Shown: positions 51,560 through 61,127, counted from the stretch's first letter. The stretch is DNA of 64,000 nucleotides from Streptomyces orinoci (GCF_003121295.1 NZ_PHNC01000006.1:186001-250000); one strand, 5' to 3'. Notes: generated by a model not told the origin, from the sequence alone. Made by a program: numbers and translations.

Positions 51560-51583
51560 TCGGTTTCTCCTGCTCGCTGAGCG

Positions 51584-53281
51584 TTAGTCGTTCTTGACGC
51601 GGAACTCGCGCTTTTCGATCAGTTTCCCGTCCCGGAAACAGAAGCGGTACACGGTGTCGGTGCCGGCCGGTCCCGCGCTGTCCGTGGAGAGCAGGCTCAG
51701 GCAGCTGGCCCCGGCCGGCACCGCCGGGCCCTTGCCCTTGAGGCCGGAGGTGAGCAGGGACTTTCCGGAGGGCAGCCGGTGGCGGACCTCGTCCTCGGTG
51801 GAGCCGACCCTGATGGCGGCATAGGTGCCGGGGTCGAGCATCGCCCGGCCGGCCTCGTCCATCACCTTGCCGACGCCCGCCACGATCAGCAGCACCAGCC
51901 CCACCAGCAGAAACAGGGCCGTTGCGATGCCGATCAGACAGCCCTTGCTTCTGTGCGGGCCCAGGACGTCCTTGAACTCCTCGGACGGCGCCGACCGGCC
52001 GGTGACCGGCACACCGTCGTCCGCGGCCGTCCGCCCGGGCCCGCCGAGTTCGTCACCGGCCTCGGCGAAGGCCGGGTCGGTGCCGTCCGCCTCCGGGTAG
52101 GGCAGCACCGCGGCCAGCCGGAAGCCACCGTCCCCGGTGGGCCCGGCGTGCACCATGCCGCCCGCCAGCCGCACCCGCTCGCGCAGCCCGGTGAGCCCCT
52201 GTCCGCCGCTGACCGCCGCCCCGGGCGCCCCGCCGGCCGCCGGTGCCGGGCCGTTGGCCACCTCCACCACCAGGGAGTCCGGCTCATAGTGCAGGCCAAC
52301 GGTGATGGGCGCGCCCGGCGCGTGTTTGGAGGCGTTGGTCAGCCCCTCCTGTACCACCCGGTATCCGGCGTGGTCGGCGGCCGGGCCCAGTGGGCGGGGC
52401 TCGCCGGAGCGGACCGTGCGTACCTTCAGGCCCGCGGCGGTCGCCGACTCCACCAGGCCGTCCACGGCGGCCACCACCCGCGCGGCCGGACGTTCGTCCG
52501 CCACCGGGCCGTCCTCCACGGTGCCGTCCTTGAGCACCCCGACCACCGCGCGCAGTTCATGCATGGCGGCCACCGACGCCTGGCGGAGCACCCCGACCGC
52601 CTCCCGCTGCTGGTCGGTCAGCTCGCGGGAGACCTCCAGCGCGCCGGTCTGCACGGCGATCAGGGCCAGCTGGTGGCCCAGGCTGTCGTGCATGTCCTGG
52701 GCGATGCGCTGACGTTCGCGCATCCGGGCCTGGCCGGCCACCATCTCGCGTTCGCGCAGCAGTTGGAGGTTGCGCTCGCGCAGGGTGTGCAGCAGGGTGC
52801 GCCGCTGGCTCCAGTAGCGGTGGGCCAGGCCGGGGACCACCGTGATCACCAGGAAGAGCAGCACATTGAAGACCAGCAGCCACACCGCGGTCGGGTCTTT
52901 CAGCAGGGGCAGCCCCTCGAACACCAGGAAGGCGGCGCCAAAGGCGGCCAGTGCCCTGAGCGCCCCGTCGATCCGGCGCCCGGCCGAGCCGCCTGCCACG
53001 ATCAGCAGCAGACAGCCGGTGACCGGGGCCAGTTCGGTCGCCGCCGCCGCGGCGATCAGCGCGGTGGCCGGCAGCACCCGGCGTACCAGGCAGACCGCGG
53101 CGACCAGCAGTGCCACCAGCACCACCCGGACCCAGCCCAGGCCGCGGGCGTACTGCTCCACCGCGCCCAGCAGGGCGAGCACCGTGGCCAGTGTGCTCTC
53201 CGCCGCTGTCCGCCGCCGGGACCACTGCTCCGGAGCGGTCAGCCGCAGCCATAGCCGGCGGACCCGGGACTTCCACACCAT
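51584..53281 (-). CDS. HisKA_3 sensor kinase with an extra C-terminal membrane domain
   Basis: Sensor kinase of 565 residues. Residues about 20-150 hold N-terminal membrane helices. Phosphoacceptor is H198 in RQRIAQDMHDSLGHQLALIA. The ATPase has YRVVQEGLTNASKHAPG (N box) and GGQGLTGLRERVRLAGG (G box). Unusually, a further helix CLIGIATALFLLVGLVLLIV (about 448-467) follows the ATPase, then about 93 residues with two Cys (GASCLSLL, YRFCFRDG) that would be outside the cell. The pair with the response regulator is clear; the signal is not. Confidence 0.9.
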   Translation of the reverse strand: MVWKSRVRRLWLRLTAPEQWSRRRTAAESTLATVLALLGAVEQYARGLGWVRVVLVALLVAAVCLVRRVLPATALIAAAAATELAPVTGCLLLIVAGGSAGRRIDGALRALAAFGAAFLVFEGLPLLKDPTAVWLLVFNVLLFLVITVVPGLAHRYWSQRRTLLHTLRERNLQLLREREMVAGQARMRERQRIAQDMHDSLGHQLALIAVQTGALEVSRELTDQQREAVGVLRQASVAAMHELRAVVGVLKDGTVEDGPVADERPAARVVAAVDGLVESATAAGLKVRTVRSGEPRPLGPAADHAGYRVVQEGLTNASKHAPGAPITVGLHYEPDSLVVEVANGPAPAAGGAPGAAVSGGQGLTGLRERVRLAGGMVHAGPTGDGGFRLAAVLPYPEADGTDPAFAEAGDELGGPGRTAADDGVPVTGRSAPSEEFKDVLGPHRSKGCLIGIATALFLLVGLVLLIVAGVGKVMDEAGRAMLDPGTYAAIRVGSTEDEVRHRLPSGKSLLTSGLKGKGPAVPAGASCLSLLSTDSAGPAGTDTVYRFCFRDGKLIEKREFRVKND

Positions 53282-53378
53282 GCCGGAAACCCTAGACAGA
53301 TTTATCCGTATGGGCGTTCGCCGAAAGTCGTGCCGACCGTCCACCAAAGTCGCCGCCCGGCGGCCGGCCGGCCGCCGG

Positions 53379-54605
53379 TCAGCCGTCGGCCGGTCCCAGC
53401 CAGGCCAGGGCACCTGCCACCAACGCGGTCACCCCGGTGGTGAGGGTGGGTTCCACGGCCGGGGAGAAGTGCGGCGAGTGGTTGGCGGGAATGGCGCGGG
53501 CCGCGGTCCCGGTGTGCTCCGCCCGCGCGTACTCCTCCGGATCGGCGCCGCCGAACACCCAGTAGCACACCGGCGCCCCGGCGGCGCTGCCGAAGACGCC
53601 CACATCCTCGGCGGCGGTCAGCGGCCCCGGGTCCACCAGGCGCTCGGTGCCCAGCACGGTGCCGATCGCGGTCATGGTGCGCTCGGTCGCCTCCGGGTCG
53701 TTGACCAGCACCGGGAAGGAGCCGGTGGTCTCGATCTCCGGCTGTCTGAGCGCTCCGGAGGCGGCGGCCTCGGCCCGTACGATCCGTTCCACCGCGGCCA
53801 GCATCCGCTCCCGCACCCGGGCGTCATGGCTGCGGACGTCCACCTCCAGCTCCGCCTGGTCGCCACCGGCCCGCAGGGCACCGACGGTGAGCACCGCGCT
53901 GTCCACGGCCGCCACCTCCCGGGAGACCACGGTCTGCAGCCGCAGCACGGTGGCGGCGGCCAGCACCACCGGGTCGATCACCGCCTCCGGAGACCAGCCG
54001 TGGCCGCCCTCACCGAACAGCCGGACGCGCAGGGTGTCCGCCGCCGCGAAGGCCGGCCCCGGATGGCAGCCGACCGTCCCGGCGGGCAGCGGCACCACAT
54101 GCTGCCCCAGCACCACCGAGGGCTTGCCGAACCGTTTGAACAGCCGGTCCTCCACCATCGCCCGGGCCCCGCAGCCCAGTTCCTCGGCGGGCTGGAAGAC
54201 GGCCAGCACGGTGCCGGACCACTGCCCGCGCCCCTCGGCCAGCAGCCGCAGCGCCCCCAGCAGACAGGCGGTGTGCATATCGTGCCCGCAGGCGTGCATC
54301 ACCCCGTCCGCGCCGGAGGCATACGGCAGTCCGGTACGTTCCTGCAGCGGCAGCGCGTCCAGGTCGGCGCGCAGCAGTACCACCGGGCCGGGGCCGCGTT
54401 TGAGGACGGCCACCACACCGGTGCGGCCCACGCTCTCGGTCACCTCATAGCCGTAGGAGCGGACCCGGCGGGCCACCTCGGCCGCCGTGCGGTGCTCGGC
54501 GAAGGACAGCTCCGGGTGGGCGTGCAGGTCCCGGTAGAGCTCTGCCAGCTCCCTGCGGCGGGCCTCGTCGAGTCCGGTGAGCACCTGGGTCGTCGCGTCC
54601 GACAT
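53379..54605 (-). CDS. M20-family amidohydrolase
   Basis: Metal-dependent hydrolase of 408 residues, like N-acyl-amino-acid or hippurate amidohydrolases. Metal-site motifs are GVMHACGHDMHTACLLGAL, VFQPAEELGCGARAMVED, and the late His of AIPANHSPHFSP. The dimerisation domain lies between (about 190-300). The substrate is unknown. The ATG at 54605 is preferred to the ATG at 54614, which lies directly on AAGG. It is monocistronic. Confidence 0.9.
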   Translation of the reverse strand: MSDATTQVLTGLDEARRRELAELYRDLHAHPELSFAEHRTAAEVARRVRSYGYEVTESVGRTGVVAVLKRGPGPVVLLRADLDALPLQERTGLPYASGADGVMHACGHDMHTACLLGALRLLAEGRGQWSGTVLAVFQPAEELGCGARAMVEDRLFKRFGKPSVVLGQHVVPLPAGTVGCHPGPAFAAADTLRVRLFGEGGHGWSPEAVIDPVVLAAATVLRLQTVVSREVAAVDSAVLTVGALRAGGDQAELEVDVRSHDARVRERMLAAVERIVRAEAAASGALRQPEIETTGSFPVLVNDPEATERTMTAIGTVLGTERLVDPGPLTAAEDVGVFGSAAGAPVCYWVFGGADPEEYARAEHTGTAARAIPANHSPHFSPAVEPTLTTGVTALVAGALAWLGPADG

Positions 54606-54794
54606 GCGCCACATCCTTAAGCCTCGGCCGGTGGGATCCCGCTGCCCGGTGCGACCCCCGCCGCCGGTTTGTCCCGCTGCCGGTTGATCCCGCTGTCACC
54701 CTCCCCCGGCGGCCGGCCGGCCGCCACCGCTCGGCGGCCGTCCGCCGCCCCGGCGCCCGGCCCCCTGGAGCTCTGTGAGGCTCTCCGGAGCTTT

Positions 54795-55622
54795 TCAGGA
54801 GCGCGGAACGGAGGCGCCGCCGGTGCTCCGGACGAGGGACGCCAGCCAGGCCACCCCGGTCAGGGCGACGGCCAGCAGCCCGGCGTTGGACAGCACCAGC
54901 CGCAGCCGTTCCTGCTCCTGGCCGCCGGGCATCGGATCGGCGGCCAGCAGCCGGACCAGCCGTCCGGCGATGTCGTTCATGGCGTCCCACAGGGCGTGCA
55001 GCAGCGACACCCCGGCATAGCAGGCGATCACCCGCTCGGTGAGCCGGAAGCGGCCATGGTGCCGGGCGGCCAGCAGCGCCCCGCCCAGGATGGCGGTCCA
55101 CAGACCGTGGCCGAAGGGGGCCAGCAGTCCGCGCAGCACCTCGGTCTCGATCAGCGCGCGCAGCGAGAGGTCCCGGTCGGCGATCAGCGCGTTGAAGGCA
55201 TAGCCGGCACTCTCGAAGGCGGCGAAGCCGAAGCCGACCGCCGCGCCCAGGACGAGCCCGGTGCGTGGGCCGCGGGTGCGCGGGTGTCCGCGCAGCAGCC
55301 ACACCAGCGCCAGCGCCTTGACCCCCTCCTCGATAAGCCCCACCCCGGCGAACAGGGTCATCGAGGGGTGCAGCAGACAGTGCTCCAGTACGGACGCCCC
55401 CAGCACCCCCAGCACCCCGCCCACCAGGAAACAGCCCGGCAGCAGTCCGATGGCGCGGCGCCGCCCGTAGCGCTCCTGCGCCCACAGCACAAAGCACCCG
55501 GGCGCCAGAAAGCTGCCCAGCAGGATCACCGTGGGCAGCAGGCGGGAGTTGTGGGTGGCGGCGGTGACCAGGACGGCCGAGACCCACAGCGCCAGCCCGG
55601 CGGTCAGACAGCGCAGCCACAT
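54795..55622 (-). CDS. PrsW-family intramembrane metalloprotease
   Basis: Membrane protein of 275 residues with about eight helices. The PrsW/CAAX-type motifs are visible: VGLIEEGVKALALVWLLRG (EE), GFGFAAFESAGYAFNALI, APFGHGLWTAILGGAL and SLLHALWDAMNDIAG (His and Asp). PrsW cleaves anti-sigma factors in Bacillus; the target here is unknown. I start at the ATG at 55622, just before helix 1. A TTG at 55718 in the same frame would overlap the promoter of the divergent gene. Confidence 0.8.
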   Translation of the reverse strand: MWLRCLTAGLALWVSAVLVTAATHNSRLLPTVILLGSFLAPGCFVLWAQERYGRRRAIGLLPGCFLVGGVLGVLGASVLEHCLLHPSMTLFAGVGLIEEGVKALALVWLLRGHPRTRGPRTGLVLGAAVGFGFAAFESAGYAFNALIADRDLSLRALIETEVLRGLLAPFGHGLWTAILGGALLAARHHGRFRLTERVIACYAGVSLLHALWDAMNDIAGRLVRLLAADPMPGGQEQERLRLVLSNAGLLAVALTGVAWLASLVRSTGGASVPRS

Positions 55623-55699
55623 GCGTTCATCAGAGCACCGCCGGTACGGCCGGGGCGCGGTGGTACGGGCCGCCCGGGTGACCGGCGGCCCGGCGCGGT

Positions 55700-55705
55700 T
55701 AGGGT
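55700..55705 (+). promoter_or_regulatory. -10 box TAGGGT of a leaderless gene
   Basis: TAGGGT is followed after 6 bases by the ATG at 55712, the usual geometry for leaderless transcription in Streptomyces. GTGACC at 55679-55684 could be the -35. Confidence 0.5.
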
Positions 55706-55711
55706 CCTCGC

Positions 55712-56302
55712 ATGTCAAAGCGCTTTGAGAACGGAGAAGTGATCGTCCGTCGGGAGATCCTGGACGACCGGGAATGGCTGGTCCATCCGGTACGGGTAGT
55801 GGCGGACGATGGGCACACCCTGGCCGTCCACCTGGCCCAGGGCACCCCGCTGACCTTTGGTACCGGCCCCTTCCGGTGGGGCCCGCATCCCTGGAGCGCG
55901 CTGGAGCCGCGCTGGCAGTCCGAGGGCGTTCTGCAGCTCCAGCGGCCCGGCGAGAACTACGCGGTGTGGGGGCGCTGGTCGGGCGCCGTCTTCCAGGGCT
56001 GGTACGTCAACTTCCAGCTGCCGCTGCGGCGTACGGAGCGCGGCTTCGACACCCTGGATCAGGAACTGGACCTGTGGATACCCGGCGATGGCTCGCCGCA
56101 CCGCTGGAAGGACGTCGCGGAGTTCGAGGAGCGGGTGCGCTCCGGCGGCTTCACCGCGGCGGAGGAGAAGGCGGTACGGGCCGCCGCGGCCGAGGTGGCC
56201 GGACTGCTGGAGCGGGGCGAGTGCTGGTGGGAGGCCTGGCGTGACTGGCGGGCGCCTCAGGAGTGGGAGGTGCCGGCGGCGGTGCCGCTGGAAGACGTCT
56301 GA
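55712..56302 (+). CDS. DUF402 (FomD-like) protein
   Basis: Protein of 196 residues of the DUF402 family: FENGEVIVRREILDDREWLV, VADDGHTLAVHLAQGTPLTF, GENYAVWGRWSGAVFQGWYV and NFQLPLRRTERGFDTLDQEL with DLWIPGDGSPHRWKDVAEF. These acidic and aromatic positions form the metal-binding barrel of FomD, which hydrolyses a CMP-phosphonate intermediate in fosfomycin biosynthesis. No phosphonate genes are near, so a general nucleotide phosphohydrolase role is likely. The last 46 bp overlap the convergent DUF998 gene. Confidence 0.85.
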   Translation: MSKRFENGEVIVRREILDDREWLVHPVRVVADDGHTLAVHLAQGTPLTFGTGPFRWGPHPWSALEPRWQSEGVLQLQRPGENYAVWGRWSGAVFQGWYVNFQLPLRRTERGFDTLDQELDLWIPGDGSPHRWKDVAEFEERVRSGGFTAAEEKAVRAAAAEVAGLLERGECWWEAWRDWRAPQEWEVPAAVPLEDV

Positions 56303-57051
56303 GCTTCCCCGCGCCCGCCCGGCGCCGCCCGCAGCAGTGCCGTCGCCAGCAGCGCGAACCACATTCCGGCCAGCACCAGATGTGCCCGCTGGGGAACCCC
56401 GTGCCAGCCGGGGTGGCCGAACAGCGGTCCCACCGTGGACACCGCCGCCACCAGCGCCCCGGCCGGTACCCAGGGGATCCAGCGGCGCAGCGCCGACCAG
56501 CGGGACCGGCCGTCCCGGGCGGCCACCGCGAACAGCGCCATGGAGATGAACAGGGCGGCGTGCACCAGGGCGCTGGTGGTGGTGTGCCAGGGATTGACCG
56601 CCTCGCAGCCGGCCTCCACCGAGGGCGCACATCGCATGGGCACCACCACATCGGCCACCGAGGCGGCGCCGAAGGCGGCCAGGCACCGGCATCCGGCCCG
56701 GGACCAGGGGTCGTCGGCGGCGCTCCGGGCCAGCAGCGCCCCGCCCGCCACCAGCACCGCGGCCAGCAGTTCGACGATGGCGAAGGTGACCCGGAAGGGC
56801 TGGTCGGCGGCGAAGAGTTCGCTGACATAGGAGTGCCGGGGGTCCAGGCCGGTGGGCAGCCAGAACTCCAGCAGCCAGTCGTTGTAGACCACCGCGGCGG
56901 TGGCGAGCAGCAGTCCGGCGGAGCGGCGGCCGGGCCGGAAACGCGCCGCCCGCCGGCGGTCACGGGCGCCGGCGGGCGGCGGCGCGCCGCGCGGCCCGTC
57001 AGAGGCGACGGCGGCCTGCCGGTAGACGGAGGACGTCGGTTCGGGCGACAC
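56257..57051 (-). CDS. DUF998 membrane protein
   Basis: Membrane protein of 264 residues, with a basic N-terminus then six or seven helices. Family features are AAVVYNDWLLEFWLPTGLDP, RHSYVSELFAADQPFR and DVVVPMRCAPSVEAGCEAVN with the loop NPWHTTTSALVHAAL. The conserved YVSEL, Cys pair and His suggest a DUF998 protein, function unknown. It is convergent and overlapping with DUF402, and divergent from the streptophobe gene. Confidence 0.82.
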   Translation of the reverse strand: MSPEPTSSVYRQAAVASDGPRGAPPPAGARDRRRAARFRPGRRSAGLLLATAAVVYNDWLLEFWLPTGLDPRHSYVSELFAADQPFRVTFAIVELLAAVLVAGGALLARSAADDPWSRAGCRCLAAFGAASVADVVVPMRCAPSVEAGCEAVNPWHTTTSALVHAALFISMALFAVAARDGRSRWSALRRWIPWVPAGALVAAVSTVGPLFGHPGWHGVPQRAHLVLAGMWFALLATALLRAAPGGRGEAQTSSSGTAAGTSHS

Positions 57052-57210
57052 TGCCCTCCTTCTCGGCTCGGGGCGCTTCCCGCCCTTTGACGGGTTCGCC
57101 CCGCTTTCACCACCCTTGCGCTCATTGTGTGTCGTAACCCGGTGTGCCCCGCAAGCGGACGTCCGTCCCCCGGGCGCCTGCCCGAAGGGGTGACCGCTGC
57201 CGCCCGGGCT

Positions 57211-57216
57211 TAGCTT
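57211..57216 (+). promoter_or_regulatory. -10 box TAGCTT of a leaderless gene
   Basis: TAGCTT is followed after 7 bases by the GTG at 57224, as expected for a leaderless transcript. GTGACC at 57190-57195 may be the -35. Confidence 0.45.
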
Positions 57217-57223
57217 GGACGGT

Positions 57224-58450
57224 GTGAGTCAGCCGCCGCCGGAAGTACGTGCCTGGGGGTACGCCCTGGTCACCGTGGTCGCCGCGCTGGCCGCCATGGT
57301 GGTGACCGGTGCGCTGGGGCTGTGGGCGGCGGGCGCCGGCCATCTGCCCTCCGGGGCGTTTCCGGGGGTGCTGGCGGCCACCCTGGTCTCGGCCGTCGGC
57401 GGCACTCTCCAACTCACCGGCGGCGCGGGCTTTCTGGGCCGTACCGGCGCCACGGTGTCCGTGGTGCCGCTCTCTGTGACCCTGGCCGGTGCCCTGGCGG
57501 CCGCCGCCTGCTTCCGCCGGGGGCTGGACGCCGGCTTGCGGCCGACGGGCCTGGCGGTACGCACGGCGGTGCCCTGGCTGGCGGCCCTGGGCCTGATCAC
57601 GGCGGCGGCCCGGCACACCTTCCGGCTGAGCCTGGGCGGCCAGGTGCTCAATGACATCGGCGAGGCGCTGGGGGTCACCCCCACGGTGGGGTTCCGGGCG
57701 GCGGTGACGCCCACCCTGGGGTTCGGCCTGCTGTGGCTGCTGATTCTGCTGGGGGTGGTGGCACTCGCCTCCCGCCGGGTGGCACTGCCGCGGTTCCTCC
57801 GCCCGGCGCGCCCGGCGGTCCGGGCGGTCCTCGGCCTGCTGCTCGGCTATATGGCACTGGGCCTGCTGGTCGGAGTGGTCACCCTGATCACCCATGGCCA
57901 TCCGGCCGAGACCATGGCCGTACTGCTGCTGGGCCTGCCCAATCTGGCCTGGCTCGCCCTGGGCATCGGGCTGGGCGGCGCCTGGGACGGCCAGGTGCCG
58001 CACACCATCGGGCTGCCGATGCCCCAGGCCCTGGCGGCGGTGCTGCGCGCCCACGACGGCCGGACCGCGACGGTGGATCTGTCCTCCTTGTCGGAACAGG
58101 ACGGCCGCGCCTGGGTGCTGGCCCTGGCCGCCGCGCTGACCCTGCTGCTCACCGGCTATGCCGCGACCACCGGGCCCCGCCCCTGGCGGCAGGCGGTCTG
58201 GCTGGCGGTGAGCCTGGCCCTGGCCCTGCTCGCGGTCGGGGCGCTCACCGGGATCTCGGCCCGGTACGGCCTGTCACTGATCGGCCTCGGCGACATCGAC
58301 GCCTTCGGCAGCGAAGTCACCCTGCACGCCCGCCTGTTGCGCCTGCTGGGCCTGGGCGCCCTATGGGGCCTGCTGTCCGGCCTGCTCTGCGCCCTCCTCC
58401 CGCACCGCGTCCCCCCGGCCGCCCACACCCGGCACCCACCGGAAACCTGA
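57224..58450 (+). CDS. Streptophobe family membrane protein
   Basis: Hydrophobic protein of 408 residues with about ten to eleven helices, of the Streptomyces-restricted streptophobe family. Typical parts are ALVTVVAALAAMVVTGALGL, LPNLAWLALGIGLGGAWDGQ, and YGLSLIGLGDIDAFGSEVTL near the C-terminus. The function is unknown. The start choice rests on the -10 box geometry; a TTG at 57215 is in frame. Confidence 0.82.
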   Translation: MSQPPPEVRAWGYALVTVVAALAAMVVTGALGLWAAGAGHLPSGAFPGVLAATLVSAVGGTLQLTGGAGFLGRTGATVSVVPLSVTLAGALAAAACFRRGLDAGLRPTGLAVRTAVPWLAALGLITAAARHTFRLSLGGQVLNDIGEALGVTPTVGFRAAVTPTLGFGLLWLLILLGVVALASRRVALPRFLRPARPAVRAVLGLLLGYMALGLLVGVVTLITHGHPAETMAVLLLGLPNLAWLALGIGLGGAWDGQVPHTIGLPMPQALAAVLRAHDGRTATVDLSSLSEQDGRAWVLALAAALTLLLTGYAATTGPRPWRQAVWLAVSLALALLAVGALTGISARYGLSLIGLGDIDAFGSEVTLHARLLRLLGLGALWGLLSGLLCALLPHRVPPAAHTRHPPET

Positions 58451-58533
58451 CCGGCCGGCAACGGCCAGGGGCTCCCAACTCCCCGCAGGGGCGTGCCACC
58501 CTACGCCGCAACAGGCCGATCCAAGGAGCCGCC

Positions 58534-58944
58534 GTGCCCCAGCTCCCCCTCTTCGTCTATGGCACCCTGCGCCCCGGCCGGCACAACTACGCCCGCTACC
58601 TCCAGGGCCACACCACCGCCGAAAAGCCCGCCCGCCTCCGCGGTGCCGCCCTCTACGAGGGCCCCGGCTACCCCTTTGCCGTTCCCGCCCCCCACTCCCA
58701 AGTCCATGGCGACCTGATCACCTTGGCCCCGGCCGGGTACGCCGCCGTCCTCACCACCCTGGACGCCCTGGAGGGCTACGCTCCGGGCGCGCCGGACAAC
58801 CTCTATGAGCGAGTGGCACTCCCCGTCGAACTCCCCACCGGCGAACGGCCCCCGGCCTGGGTCTATCTGGCCACCCCCACCCTCGCCCACACCCTCCGCA
58901 CCACCGGCACCCCAATTCCCCACGGCCGATGGCCACATCACTGA
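58534..58944 (+). CDS. Gamma-glutamylcyclotransferase-like protein
   Basis: Protein of 136 residues with the GGCT/AIG2 fold: LFVYGTLRPGRHNYARYL (the YGTLRPG substrate loop), GAALYEGPGYPFAVP, and LTTLDALEGYAPGAPDNLYE, where Glu is the catalytic base. The enzyme forms pyroglutamate from gamma-glutamyl substrates. AAGGAG precedes the GTG at 58534. Confidence 0.9.
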   Translation: MPQLPLFVYGTLRPGRHNYARYLQGHTTAEKPARLRGAALYEGPGYPFAVPAPHSQVHGDLITLAPAGYAAVLTTLDALEGYAPGAPDNLYERVALPVELPTGERPPAWVYLATPTLAHTLRTTGTPIPHGRWPHH

Positions 58945-59285
58945 CACCGCACCTCAACACCCAGTAACGCGCCGTCTCACATGCTGATCACTCCTCAACT
59001 CACGGAACCCGTGCGCCCTTTACCCCCTCACCCTTCTCAAGTGGACCACCTGTCGCACCTCGTTCACCCTCCGTAGACGCAACGGTCAAGAGATGTCCAA
59101 CTGCGGTTAACACGGTGTTACACCTCTTTTCATGAGCATGCCAATGCATGCACAGTCTGCCCGGGACCAGAGGGTCCCGCGGTGCACAAGTGACAGCACC
59201 GCCCGCATCCGGGCGGCCCGGCATGCCCGCGCCCACAGGCGCTCACGCAGCCCCGGACCGCCCTTATGACAAAGGGCGCTGAACC
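58945..59285. other. Upstream region of the M4 protease gene
   Basis: 341 bp without a gene. It is noticeably AT-richer than its surroundings around 59040-59150, as expected for a regulated promoter. The palindrome TAACACGGTGTTA is at 59108-59120. AAAGGGCG is the weak ribosome site at the right edge. Confidence 0.5.
59108..59120. promoter_or_regulatory. Palindrome TAACACGGTGTTA
   Basis: Perfect 6-bp arms around one base, 166 bp upstream of the M4 protease start. A candidate operator for an unidentified regulator. Confidence 0.4.
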
Positions 59286-61127
59286 GTGCGTACATCCCCC
59301 ACGAACTCCAACTCTGCCGCCTCGCACAGATCCCGCGGCCGAATACTGACCGTCGCCGTCGCCGTGGCGGCGGCCGCCGCCACCACCGCACAGGTGGCCC
59401 TGGCGGCCCCGGCGGCCCCCGCCCGCCACCACGCCCCCACCGCCGCCGTGGCCCGCTTCGCCGTCACGGCCGGCTCGGACGTGGTGAAGGCCGCCCGCAC
59501 CGCCGCCTTCGCCCACGCCCGGGAAACCGGTGTGAGCAAGCAGGACACCCTGGTCGTCAAGGCGGCGCTGGCCGACCCCGAGGGCAAGCGGCATGTCCGT
59601 TTCGAGCGGTCCTACAAGGGTGTTCCGGTCATCGGCGGCGACCTCGTCATCCACCTGGACGCCAAGCAGAAGTACCTGGGCGTCACCCGCGCCATCCACC
59701 ACCAGCTCGCCGTGCCGTCCGTGGCCCCCAAGCTGACGCACGACCAGGCCGCGGCCAATGCCGCCAAGGCCACCAAGGGCAAGGCCGGCAAGGCCCAGCT
59801 GGTGGTGGATGCCACCTCCGGCAAGGCGGTCCTCGCCTACCAGGTGACCGTCACCGGCACCCGCGCCGCGGAGAAGGGCACCACCCGCACCGTCATGGTG
59901 GACGCCACCACCGGCAAGGTCCTCTCCAGCACCCCGGACAACGACGCCTTTATCTCCCCCGCCCTCAAGGACAAGCTGCGCGCCCAGGGCCGTACCGCCA
60001 CCCCCGGCATCGGCGGCGCCAAGTCCCCCGCCAAGGCGGGCACTTCGGCCTCCGGCTCGTTCCCGGCCCAGGCCAGCGGCAGCGGTTCGGCGATATTCGA
60101 CGGCAAGGTCTCCCTCACCACCACCCAGACCTCCTCGAGGTCCTTCACCCTCAAGGACCCCAGCCGCGGCAACTCCGAGACCCGCAACGCCGGTTCCCAG
60201 GAGCTCAGCAGCTTCTCCAGCGGCAAGGCCTTCACCAACAGCACCAACAGCTGGGGCAACGGCACCAACTCCGACCCCAGCAGCGCCGCGGTGGACGCCG
60301 AGTTCGGCATCACCAGCACCTATGACTTCTACAAGAAGACCTTCGGCCGCAACGGCATCAACAACGACGGTGTCGGCCCGCACGCGATGGTGCACTTCGG
60401 CAGCGGCGTGGCCAACGCCTTCTGGTCCCCGAACTGCCACTGCATGCTCTACGGCGACGGTGACGGCCAGACCTTCAAGCAGCCCCTGGTGGCCCTGGAT
60501 GTCACCGGCCATGAGCTGACCCACGGCGTGGTGGAGCAGACCGCCAACTTCCAGCCCACCCGCGTCGATTCCAATGGCAACCAGTTCGGTGAGGCGGGCT
60601 CGCTCAACGAGTCCTACGCCGATGTCTTCGGCAGCGCCGTGGAGTTCGCCACCAACAACCCCAACAACCCGCCGAACTACCTGATCGGCGAGAAGCTGGG
60701 TCTGGACCAGGGCTTCCTGCGCCGCCTGGACCAGCCCTCCCAGGACCAGCTGGAGGGCACCGTCGATTACTGGGACTCCGGTTCCTACGACCGTGAGGTG
60801 CACGCCGGCTCCGGCGTCTCCTCGCACGCCTTCTATCTGGTGGCCGAGGGCAGCGGGGCCAAGACCATCAACGGTGTGGACTACAACTCGCCCACCTATG
60901 ACGGCTCCACGGTGACCGGCATCGGCCGCGACAAGGCCATCCAGATCTGGTACCGGGCGCTGACCAACTACCTGGTCTCGTCCTCCGACTTCCATGACGC
61001 CCGTACGGCCACCCTGCAGGCCGCCGCGGACATCTACGGCCAGAACAGCACCGAGTACCAGACGGTCAACCAGGCCTGGGCGGCGGTCAATGTGACCCCC
61101 GACAACGCCCCCTCGGCCCAGCGCTGA
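59286..61127 (+). CDS. Secreted M4 (thermolysin-family) metalloprotease
   Basis: Extracellular zinc protease of 613 residues. A signal peptide (RGRILTVAVAVAAAAATTAQ and VALA) is followed by an FTP-like propeptide (about 50-230) and the catalytic domain. Zinc ligands are H409 and H413 in DVTGHELTHGVVEQTANF and E442 in GSLNESYADVFGSAVEF; E410 is the general base and H514 (AGSGVSSHAFY) stabilises the transition state. It should be secreted as a self-processing zymogen. The GTG start is supported by the signal peptide. A hairpin terminator follows. Confidence 0.94.
   Translation: MRTSPTNSNSAASHRSRGRILTVAVAVAAAAATTAQVALAAPAAPARHHAPTAAVARFAVTAGSDVVKAARTAAFAHARETGVSKQDTLVVKAALADPEGKRHVRFERSYKGVPVIGGDLVIHLDAKQKYLGVTRAIHHQLAVPSVAPKLTHDQAAANAAKATKGKAGKAQLVVDATSGKAVLAYQVTVTGTRAAEKGTTRTVMVDATTGKVLSSTPDNDAFISPALKDKLRAQGRTATPGIGGAKSPAKAGTSASGSFPAQASGSGSAIFDGKVSLTTTQTSSRSFTLKDPSRGNSETRNAGSQELSSFSSGKAFTNSTNSWGNGTNSDPSSAAVDAEFGITSTYDFYKKTFGRNGINNDGVGPHAMVHFGSGVANAFWSPNCHCMLYGDGDGQTFKQPLVALDVTGHELTHGVVEQTANFQPTRVDSNGNQFGEAGSLNESYADVFGSAVEFATNNPNNPPNYLIGEKLGLDQGFLRRLDQPSQDQLEGTVDYWDSGSYDREVHAGSGVSSHAFYLVAEGSGAKTINGVDYNSPTYDGSTVTGIGRDKAIQIWYRALTNYLVSSSDFHDARTATLQAAADIYGQNSTEYQTVNQAWAAVNVTPDNAPSAQR

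Noticed and set aside
59054..59075. GTTCACC near the M4 protease, resembling half of a PHO box
   Set aside because: Only one 11-bp unit fits; PhoP sites need at least two direct repeats.
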